From Lindgomyces ingoldianus (lineage: Eukaryota > Ascomycota > Dothideomycetes > Pleosporales > Lindgomycetaceae), in NCBI RefSeq assembly GCF_010093535.1, contig NW_022985249.1:1-61078 (forward strand): a stretch of DNA of 61,078 nucleotides. Reading direction: 5' to 3'. Shown here piece by piece: positions 46,245 to 56,800 of the stretch. The translations under genes and the position numbers were made by a program. Positions within the stretch are counted from its first letter, which is position 1; each line of letters starts with the position of its first letter. The notes below the pieces were generated by a model. That model saw nothing but the letters and a program-made list of their open reading frames with translations, did not search any database and was not told the DNA's origin.

Positions 46245-48936
46245 CTATGCGTTGCCAACGAAAAGAGTCGCCACCCCTGCAAAAGCTGTAAGAACCCAAT
46301 TCGTCGTAATATCCGTAATCCCGGGCGGACAATACCTGTATCCTTGTTAATGAAGGAAGAGCAATTTCTAATGCAGAAAAGGAGGTCTCTCACTTTTCTC
46401 CCGCCACGTTAACAAACCCTTCCCAGAACATCCACTGGCTGACGTAGGAGGTAAGACCTAGAATAAGAGCCAAGTACATCCACTTGAGACGGATGGTGTC
46501 CCGCTGCCATCTATGCGGGTACCTCTTCATCTCCTCTCGGCGATCTGCCTCCCATGGGTCCAATACTTCTTCGACGAACCAAGTAAGAAGCGACGTTGTT
46601 TGTCGAGGGGTCAGCCTGGGCTGTTTCGGATCATAATTGTCTCGGATTGATGGTGTTTCATGAACATAGGAGGTGTTTTGCGGTGCAATGGCAATGCCAG
46701 TCTGGGACGCGCCACTCCCAGATACTACATTTTTCGGGTCAGTGAATGGGTCGGTAGGGCGTAAGCTGTGACCTTGGCCAATTTTTCTTTGGTCTGAAAC
46801 ATTATCGATAACTAGTTCTTCATCGATGGCAATCGTGTCATAGGCCGAGTAGTCTGCGATCGGCCTTGCACGCGTTCGTCTAAAGGCTCTAGGTTGCAAA
46901 GCCTCGGGATGCAGTCTATCACTTGTAGTTGGATCTCTAGCACTCTCTTCGGCAGAGAGGAATACGTTGCTCTCATGAGAATTCGCGGTACGAAAACCCT
47001 CTCGGGGAAGGTCGGTCAGATAACTAGATGAAGATATAATGTCGCGAGACTGAGGAGCTGGGTCTAACAGGTAGAAGCTTGGCCTGTGAGGTGAATCGGG
47101 CCGAGCATTCGTTCCAGAAATGGGAGCCATTTCCAGTTCCGGTTGAGTATTCATTTCTTCCTGATATTGGAGAAGACTTGAGGAGTCACACCTTTCTGTA
47201 TGCGTACGAATACTCTTTTTACGTGACAGTGAGCGCTGCATGCTATCGCCGAGGGGCGCTCTTAACAAATGGCGCCGGATCCAGGTGCGCACCTTTCCGT
47301 CCGGAATGATCATACCAAACCATCGTCTTACATGACCTGGGATGATGTACTTGCTGAAGAATCTTCGAGCACCGTTTGGCAGACGGTAAGGAAAGGAGGA
47401 TGAGTCTTTTCGGGCCATCTTCACGAGCCGAGCACCTGGCTTCGGGACGGCGGTCGTGTCTTTCTCTTGGTCTTCGGTTAAGCCGCAAAATGTAGAGCCC
47501 ATCTTGCGCCAAAACTTTTTCCTATTCTCTTTCCGTTTATTCTTTAAATCTTCGCTGGGGTTCGTAGCTTTTTCGAATCTCCTCACGGACTTCCCAAACC
47601 TTAGAGCTGCCAAGACCCAGAAGGCGAAGAGGATAGGCACAGTAATTGCCCAGACCAACGCACCATTGTACATGCGGCGGGCTGCGTGTCCTCGGTAGTA
47701 CTGGTACAGGTGGTGTGAGATGTAGAACTCTCGGATACGGCCGATATGTGTCGTTCGTACTAAGGAGTACGCCCCCAGCATCTCCATGAGCAGTTCACTG
47801 ATCGCTGCGCTGTATGCGACCTTAGTCCATAGCCCGACCACGTAGAGGTCATTCTTCTTGGTACTCTTTCTTTCCAGATATTCTACCAGCCGTTTCCGAT
47901 TAAATAGTCCAATGATACAGGTAGTCCAAGAGAAATTGGGACGAGCAAACCAAAGAAAAGCGAGTCGCCAAGGATGGATGTTTTCAAATCCTGGTCTTGT
48001 CTTTATATGAAACGCATTGTAAATAGTAACTCCTGCACTCAGTCCAGCCCAAACAAAAGCAACCGATAAAGCCTGCACGACATCCTTCGTGGCAGAGCTG
48101 GACGTGCTAGATTCACGACAAGGTTTACACGTGAGGCAATTCCATAGTTGCTCCAAAGGCCAAGTTATGTAGACCTTCAAGTACTCATTCCAGAGCCATT
48201 TGATAGACAAGATACATCGCTGGACCAATTCCAGAGCCTCTGAATCGTTCAAGGACCTAAGGATTGGAAGTGTGAAGTGCCACTTCCCCGAATAGTGGAA
48301 GAACAATTGGATGTACGGAATGGATATCAGGGCGAGAAAGATAGCTAGACTTTCTAGCGCAAAAAGCTTAAGATAGTATGAAGGACGGTGGCATTTCGGG
48401 GTTCTGCGAACTCCTCCAGTGGAGTCGTCGTAATGGATTGTCCAGTTCCAAGGTAATATGTACTCCAGCCAGTCGTCGCGTGCCATGCCTCCAAAGTACG
48501 TAAAGTTAGCTCTCCATTCCTGAGTACAGTGTCTTTTGATCCACCGGGCAATATCGAAAGGTTCGTTTCCTGAAGCACAGCATTCGCCGCTGATATACAT
48601 CCAGTCATCCGGTTGGGACTGGCACAAGCGTGTAGAGTTGATGATAGGCCAACCGTGTGTTCGGCATGCTTTGTCGTCCTGGCATGATGGCGAGGCACAC
48701 CAATCTAAGCTTGCGTGCTTTGAGATGCTTGCCCATAATTCTGAGCATGGATGTCCCGTCGGGCAATTCGATGATAGAGTAGAGTGGTTGCCGAGAACAC
48801 AGCCTTCTCGGAAACAAGGGGGTGCATGTTCCAGAATGTCGGTATACTGACGATACGTAATCAAGGAGCCGCATATCGGAGTAGAGGATATCGAAGAGAC
48901 AAGCAAAAGCAGTGTGAAGGTCTGAAGGTAGATCAT
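46245..48936 (-). CDS. uncharacterised multi-pass membrane protein with Cys-rich extracellular domain
   Basis: Two exons (46394-48936 and 46245-46335), joined across a 58-bp intron (GTGAGA...CATTAAC...ACAG), give 877 residues. The splice replaces a premature stop with a last membrane segment (NWVLTAFAGVATLFVGNA). Features: cleavable signal peptide (LQTFTLLLLVSSISSTPICG); a Cys-rich extracellular part (~20-200) with possible N-glycosylation sites; membrane segments near LKLFALESLAIFLALISIPY, VAFVWAGLSAGVTIYNAF, GALVWAITVPILFAFWVLAAL and MYLALILGLTSYVSQWMF; a long polar, basic and Ser-rich stretch (~510-790) likely cytosolic. I do not recognise a named family; a receptor or transporter role would be a guess. 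A truncated paralogue lies just downstream. Confidence 0.75.
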
Positions 48937-49160
48937 CTTGTGGGTCGGACATCATCGTGGAGATTCATCTCGGCGACATGGACCCGTTTTAGAGATTTCC
49001 TGATCACTCTGGAACGACTTTTGCTGGCGCGTCTCCTCATGACGTTCTGAATCATGCGACCAATGTCTCCTGTTGGGTTACTGATTAGAGTGTGAATCAG
49101 GCTGGGCTCACTACGTCGCGAATATAATCCTCAATCGGCCGCTGTGGCTTGTGGCGTCCT

Positions 49161-50725
49161 CACTCCACCTTTTGGTGCGGCTCGACACGGTGCAGCTCGA
49201 ACATCGACGACATCCCGAACCCAACTCGATCGTCAAGGAATTGGACAGACTGGATCTCTTAGGGTCTGGTGAGGGATTTCGAGCCTATCTAGATGACCCG
49301 AGTGATTAAGTGCACTTGGGTAATCGACGCAAGCGATCTTAGCGTTTGGTAGTATACAAGGGTACGGCGGACTGTTAGCTGATGAAGGGAAAAAACTAAT
49401 TGCGAATTTAAAAATTCTTTACTCTACACCTATACATCCCTAATTATAGCTTTTAGCTACTTACAACTTTATTGCGGAGCGAGCTTGCGAGTGAAGCAAT
49501 CTTAAGAGCAAATAACAGCCGGCTAATTGTCAGCCCTAATTAGGTTTAGCAAAATTCCCTCTTTAGGATCTTAAAGTTTATGCAAATTTATGATTAGTTA
49601 TCTAGAAATTAGTTAATTATTAGCTTTAATTAAGGGAACGCATTCTAGCCCTAGCTTGTCGCGCTCCCGCCTCCAACACGTTCTTGCTCCTGCAACAGTC
49701 TTCCTCTTCTTTACACCTTGCAGTCTCTAGCGTTGCGCCTGTTCCTTTCACCGCCTAATACTGCCACGTATGCTGCAGCTTGTGTAGTTTGTTGCCTCTG
49801 CAGGAATTTCTCGGGGTACTGGGGAGCTCTGGCGCTGCCTCTGCCTCTGCCTCTCTGTCGCCGCAAAGACTCTATCATGAACCACCACAGCCTCCCGCAC
49901 CGCCTGCAACTATTCACCTACTTACTTCTATAGATAATAGCTTCTAGGATAAGGTTCCTCTTGCTGCTGTTACAGATCCCTTAACTGTTTTGTTTGCACA
50001 ACCGCTAGTTTTGCTTCTTCAACTGCCGTTTAAATATAATAGGCTAATGCCTAGAGGTATTAGTAAGAGATTACCTAGCAGCATTAGGAAAGCCATAAAG
50101 TAAATTGCAGCAAATTGCAGCAGATTGCGCCAAACTATAGCAAATTACAGCAAACTACAGTAGATTACAGCAACAGGCAGCAATCTCTAGCAGATATTAG
50201 TTGTGTTGCAAGTGGCTCTACGTATAGAGAGCGTTCTAGGGGGGTAATGCCTCTAGAAGAAAAGCTACTTTATATACTACTTTATATATTACTATATCTA
50301 CTACAATTATATACCTCTTGCTATTTTAAGCTTTGCCTATGTATAGAGAGGGTTCTAGAAAGGGAACGCCTCTAGAAAAAAAAACTACTTTATATACTAC
50401 TATTACTACTACTATTACTATTATAATGTTATAATTTCAAAGGCTAATATTTAGTTTAATACCTATTCTAGTATTTTTTTAAATATATAAAGTATTTAGT
50501 AGATTAATTTACATAACAACACTAATAAATTAATAGTTAAGCATTAATACTATTTTATATTTTAGTAAGAACTTACTTAATTTATAATATACTTCTACTT
50601 TTACTTTTAATCTTTTTTTTACTTAGTTTTCTAACTTTATCTAATAGTATAAATATACTACTATAATACTACTTTTTTACTTGTATCTTTTATTAAGTGT
50701 TACTAAAGTTATTAGCTTTTAAATA
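49161..50725. other. gene-free stretch with simple and direct repeats
   Basis: Balanced to 49370, then mixed. GCCTCT units lie at 49838-49857. A region of CAAATTRCAGCA-type units is at 50104-50195 (also seen near 2050-2110). A direct duplication of TATAGAGAG-GTTCTAG...GCCTCTAGAARAAAAGCTACTTTATATACTAC occurs at about 50224-50281 and 50342-50400. No protein similarity recognised. Confidence 0.5.
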
Positions 50726-52959
50726 ACGTACTTCACAGGCAAGTTGCTTACACACCTAAGTTGCTTACTTTTGCTAAGACTCTACTAAACTACTTTTCTT
50801 ACACTAATGCATTCTCTACAACACTACTTAGACGCGCTAAAAGAACATTAGATACAGCTTATACTTTAAGCTTTTAAATAAGATATAAAACTCTTAAAAA
50901 AACATGCTGTAGCTATATATAAAGTTTTATAAAAAATAATAAATAACTATAGCGCTAGACAACATTTACAAGCTAATTCTATAGCTAAATTATAAAGGCT
51001 AGGCAATAAAAAAAAGCAGGTAATTATTAAGACTATACTTAAGCTATATGCGCAAGGAATTTCCCCTTAAATAGCATTTATAGCTAATATAGCTAATTCT
51101 TTGCGCGCTAAGTGTAATCTAGGCTATGTTTATATAAACTAGCCTAGTACATTTATAAAGTGTTATTTAGAGCTTAAAGTAACATTTAAGCGTAAGTATA
51201 ACTATAAAAGAGCTTTTTATAAAAGTCCTAAGGTAATTTAAAGCAGGTTTAGCCTTATAGAGAATATTAAAGCTAAGTATAGCATCTAGGATAATAACAT
51301 GTACAACTTTAGTAAGACAGGCTTTATAATTAGCTAAATATCTTTTAACTATACTTACGCTTAAAAGTTTACTTTAAGCTTTAAATAACACTTTATAAAT
51401 ATACTAGGCTAGTTTATGCTAATATAGCCTAAATTACACTTAGCATGTAAAAAATTAGCTATATTAGCTATAAATGCTATCTAAGGGGAAAATTCTTATG
51501 TAATGTACCTAACGGGTTGGCCGGCCACACAGGTTGGCCGGCCACTTTTGCCAAGCCCCCACTAAACTCTACCTATCTACATAATGCCTTAACAACAACA
51601 CTAGATTAAATCTTCTAAAGAACGTTAGATACAGCTTGCTCTTTAGGCTTTTAAATAAGACTTAAAACTCTTCTTATAACGCGCTGTAGCTATCTATAAT
51701 GTCTTTTACACAACACTAAGCAATTAACGCGCTAGACAGCCTTTACAAGTAGAATGCTAGCCTAAATTAAGAAATCTAACTAAGCTTAAAAAGAAGGTAG
51801 TTGTTAAGTACATACTTAAGCTTATTACACGCAGATTTCCCCTTAGGCTTACAGCTGTAGCTAATATAGCTAATTCCTTACCTATAAAGCGTAATCTAGG
51901 CTAGGTTAGCTTAAACTAGACTAGTATGTAGGTTAAGCACTGCCCTAAGTTTATAATAAAGTTTAATTATAAGTATAATTATAAAAGAGTGCTTTATAAA
52001 GATCTAGAGGTTATCTAGGGCTAGTTTTGCCTAGTAGCTAACATAAAAGCTAAGTACAGTATCTAGGATAAAGACAGGTATAACTTTAATAAGTTAGGCT
52101 TTATAATAGGCTAGATATTAACTAGAGCAGTTATTACAGCTTTAAAGAGATAAGAACAGCTAAAGGTAATATAGTAAAGTAATAGAAAGTAGACAACAGT
52201 TATCTAGGGCATTAATATAATAAAGTAGGCTATAAAATTACAGAGCTTTAAGCAGCAAATAAGGCTGCTACATAATGTAGATTACATAAAAGGAAGCAGA
52301 TTTAGGCAGAAAAGACTTTAATAGTTAAGGATAGGGCTTGTCTAACTGCTCTAAAGGAGTTTAAAGCGTGTAGTAATAGGAAGAAGCTAAAGACGCAGGT
52401 GCGCGCTAAAGGAGGTAAGCTAAGTTAAAGGCAATGCAGGTAGTGTAATTAGACTAGGTATAACTTACGTACATATAAGTAAGTAGTAAAAGTAGACTCT
52501 AAATAATATCTTGTGTTATATTACTTTATACAGGGCTAAAGTGGGCTGTTTTGCGAGAGAATAGGGTGGTTTTAGTAGGGGCTTAGCAAAAGTGGCCGGC
52601 CAACCCGTGTGGCCGGCCAACCTGTTAGGTACGTTATATAGCTTAAGTATAGTCTTAATAATTACCTACTTTTTATTATTACTTAGCCTTTATAAGTTAG
52701 CTATAAAATTAGCTTATAAAAGTTATCTAGTGCTATAGTTTTTTATTATTTTTTAAAAAACTTTATATATAGCTGCAGCATGTTTCTTTAAGAGTTTTAT
52801 GTTTTATTTAAAAGCTTAAAGTGTAAGCTATATCTAACATTCTTTTAGCATGTCTAAGTAGTGTTGCTAGAAATGTATTAGTGTAAAAAAAGTAGTTTAG
52901 TAAGGTCTTAGTAAAAGTAAGCAACTTAGGTGTGTAAGCAACTTGCCTGTAAAGTATGT
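50726..52959. mobile_element. foldback element, 1,100 bp without its insert
   Basis: ACGTACTTCACAGGCAAG to GCCTGTAAAGTATGT with TA on both sides. Removing the 1,132-bp family B element and its duplicated TA leaves exactly 1,100 bp. The junction restores CTTATG-TATATAGC as in the uninterrupted copy near 44450. Confidence 0.85.
51503..52634 (+). mobile_element. 1,132-bp Fot1-like deletion derivative (family B), second copy
   Basis: ATGTACCTAACGGGTTGGCC at the left and GGCCAACCTGTTAGGTACGT at the right, flanked by TA. Internal order is the same as the copy at 28046-29177 (start of transposase joined to its C-terminal finger region), but with fewer RIP changes, so this copy is probably younger. 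Confidence 0.87.
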
Positions 52960-53149
52960 TAACCTATTTTAATAAGGTGTTAACAGAGAGAGAAAAGAGC
53001 TATAAGCAAGTATAGGTCTTCTGTACGTTAACATCGAAGTAGGATTATAAGATAATTAAGAAGGTAGATATAAGTAAAGGCATAGTGCAAATGTTCTAGA
53101 ACTGCTTCTAGTATAACAGCTAATCTAAACTTGTTGCAATAGAGAGAGA

Positions 53150-53600
53150 TCTACAAACTGCACAGAATAGTTACAGCCTACGCTTGTATATCTAGACTTT
53201 AGAAGAAGGTCTATAGCGTATCTTAGCTAAATACACTCTCTATTACATAGACAACGCACTAATACACACTGCCTATAACACTACTCTGTGGCTAAATGCT
53301 ATAGACATTAACGTGCTTTAGTAGCTACTCTACTTGCTAGATCTTAATCTAATGAAACACCTATAGTAGGCACTTAAGAAGAATATCTGTAAATTGCACC
53401 TTAAGTTAGAGAGCTAGGGACTAGAGGGAGCTAATAGAGAGGCTTTTATTAAGGCTGCTAAGGAAGCTTAGCAAGCTGTACCCTAAGATCTTATAAAGAC
53501 GCTAATTAATTTAATGTTAAAAAGAATCAAGGCAGTTATAAAAACTAGAGACTAGCAAACAAAGTACTAGCATAGAATAGCAATTAAGCTGCTAATCGAG
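53150..53600 (+). mobile_element. Tc1/mariner transposase relic
   Basis: Plus-strand reading past stops gives YIDNALIHTAYNTTLWL, then YLLDLNLMKHL--ALKK, which correspond to the DNAxxH and SPDLNPIEHLW-ALK motifs of Tc1-like DD34E transposases. Pro-to-Leu, Glu-to-Lys and Trp-to-stop changes fit RIP. Terminal repeats were not identified. It ends about 200 bp from the NRPS stop codon. Confidence 0.75.
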
Positions 53601-53814
53601 CCTTAAAACTAACTTCATCGACACGCAAAAGAAGGTTGTAATCTACAAAGGCGAACTTTTTAGACTAGATAACTCTGACATACATGCGCTGTATAAGAGC
53701 ACTAGTTAACGAAAGCGATAATCTTAACTACCCAGTCTCTCGCTCGAAGCATTCCGAACGCTATATGAAACCCCCAACAAATGAAAGTCATCGCCGCCCC
53801 ACTCAACCTCTCGC

Positions 53815-56800
53815 TCAAACCTTCGCAAGCGCATCACCCATCAGCACCCGCTCACTCCCCGTCAAAAGCGCCAACGCACTACAAAGCTCCTCCAAAATCC
53901 GCTCCACCGTCTTCTCCTCAAACCTCCCCAAATTCCCATTCACAATGACCCTCAACCTAGAGCTCTCCGCCTCCGGAATACCCGTGATCTCCACATTATG
54001 CAGCGGCGACTCGCGCAACACCATCCTCGTCAAGCCATCGGCGCCCTCCTTAGCCTCCTCCTCGTCATCATGGCGCGAAAACCCATCGAGTCGGATGCTT
54101 TGGCCATGAATCTGGCTTTGAGGTCGCATCTCGTAGTTTTGGAATGTGGTGCAAGCGCCGAAATCTGTTGTTGAAGCGGGCCAGTCTGTGCAGTTGCCCT
54201 TCAGATCGTCGAAGCCCAGGGTTTCAAAGGGCAGGCTGTCGACGTACTGTGATTGGACGTTCTGAAGGACATCTCCTAGCGTGGCATTCTCGTCGATGAG
54301 GACCCGCACAGGGACTTCGTTGGTGCAAGGGCCGACGATGTTCTGCGACGTGCTCGGTAGGTTCTGCCGTCCGGATACAACGCGGCCGAAGAGGAGGTCG
54401 GTGGATCCGGTTTCCTTTGCTAGCATGATGGCACAAGCTGTTGTGAAGACTGTGGCTGGCGTGATTTTGTATCTAGCTAGGAAGGGCGATGGGATGGTCT
54501 TCTCCACGATGTAGGTTCCGCTGAGTCTGGGCGCGTTTTCGAGATTGCGTCGCACGTCTGGGATGATGCTCATTGAGGAGTGTTGTAGGACGGAGCTCCA
54601 GTAGTTATAGCCGAGTGCACGGCTTTGTACCATGTGCTGGATGTAGCTGGCGAATCTTGACGGCGTTGCAAGTGTGTTGCCGTTGTGGAGGGCGTGTAGG
54701 GAGAGTACAATGTGCTCGAAGCTCAAGCCATCGTACAAAGCGTGTGACATCCGAAGTATTACTCGCACCGTTGATTGCTGTCGCTTGAGAATGGCGATGC
54801 GAAGTAGTGATTGTCCAAGGCGGAGGGGTTGCTTGAGATCCATGTCTACTACCGAGCGGGTCGCACTTGTGATATCGCTATCCGTTTCAATTACCTCGAT
54901 CGGGACAGCAAGGTTTTCTAGAACCACTTGATGCAGCGTGCCTTTGACGGATACGAAAGTAGTGCGGAAGATGTCGAAATGCTGCACAAGGGCCCCACAG
55001 CTGCTGGCTAACCTCTCGCAATCCGTATCGGAAGGGAAGTCGATGATAAAGACCGGAGGGACTCGTGGATTTCCTGTTGTTGGATCATGCAAGAACCGTT
55101 TCTGAACCTGAGTAGGAGGGTAGACGTCAAGAACCTTGGCCGAACGATCTCCTAGTTGTGGAGTGATCTCATTCTGCACGAAGTCCGAGCGGTCACCCGC
55201 CTGAAGGAGCTCGAAGGGAGCGCTGTCTGCTTGTACCGAAGCGGATGCTTCCGCCTCTCCATTCGCTCTCAGCTTGAGCGATAGCTCCGAGGCAAGATCG
55301 GCGAGGACAGGATTGCTGAAAATATCTCTCACAGACAGGCTGGTATTCAAGCGCCGGCCGAGACTCGATGCGAGCTTCGTCGCCATGAGGGAATGTCCAC
55401 CAAGCTCAAAGAAATTTTCCGTGACGCTGACCGCCACTCCTAAAACGTTAGTAAACTCCTCACAGAGCAGGCTTTCCATCTCGTTGCGTGGGGTCACGCG
55501 CTCCCGAGATAGCCTGCTCTTGGTCACTGTCTTAGCTCTCTTGGCGAGCTCCTTTCTGTCCACCTTACGATTAGAATTGAAGGGCATCTGGTCCAGCACC
55601 ACGATGCGGCTTGGCACCATATAGCCAGGTAGCAAGATCTGTAGACGGTCCCGAACTTGCGCTTCAACCCGACGACTCTGTAGTCCTTGGAGCGGCCGAT
55701 TTGTGCGTGAGTTCGGCACTTGATTGGCGTCATCGGCAGGGAATTGGATGAGCACACGGCCTCCATCATGTCGTGATTGGTAGTTGTGGAACACTGCATC
55801 GACAGCGCCGTTCTGAGATCGTTGACGAGCCCAGCTGAGCTTAACTCGTAAGCCCGCTTCTTTTCCAAGCTCAACTAGGTCAGCGGCAGAGAGGGCAGGA
55901 CAGCGTTCGGCCTTTTCGCGAGCGGCTGCTATCCAGTTTTGTGTAGTTTCGTTGTATTCTTCGAGGGACTCGACCAGGCAACGTTCTAGGATTGTCTTGC
56001 TGTACGGAATGTTGCTGATAGCAATGGGTTGGTTGCTGGGAGAGCTCTGCAGAAGGCTAAGAAGAGAGCTACGGTCCATCTTCGACACGTGATAGTCGTG
56101 CCAGACGTCAGCTGCGATTGGATGTACAGCTGGCGCCTGATCTGCCGTCTCATGAACGTGTATGACAGCCGCGTATCGGTACGCGCTGAGTTCGTTAGTA
56201 GCCCTCATCATCTTCGGTAGGATCTCGACATGCGACACCCGGTCAGCCAGACGACTTGTCAGCTGGGTGAAGAACGCAGGATCAATCAATAGCTCTTCCT
56301 CTCGTTCCCCAATTTCTGCAATCTTCTGTCGTACCTCATCCTTTGACGCCTTATTGCCGAGCGTGTGTAGAGCTCTTGACACGAGGAACTCTGTGTTGAG
56401 AGTATAAGATCTGATGTCACCGAAGAAGATCCTTCGTACACCAGGAAGCCCAACTAGCGTGTCTACAGCCTCCATCAAATACTCTGGTGAAGGGAAATAT
56501 TGTGCCACAGAGTTGACGATAACAAGCTCTGACTGGAGACCCTTCAGACAACCAGCGTCAGTCGCTCCACCAACTTGCATGTCGACTCGGTCTGCCAGAT
56601 CTGGCACGGATTGCGCCATGTCGCGGACGAAAGAGGCAGCCGCAGCCGAGGGATCAATACCAACGTATTGCTGTAGGCCGTCACCAAGATTGAACAGGAT
56701 CATACCTGTACCACTGCCGACCTCAAGGACATGGCCCGCAGCCTGTCCGTCTAGGATCTGTTGAATAGTATCATCAAGCCATTCATTCATTTCATCCTTA

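Noticed and set aside
55180..55460. Second T domain before C_T, as in enniatin synthetase
   Set aside because: Only one FFELGGHSL motif occurs between A10 and C_T; the linker has no second phosphopantetheine site.
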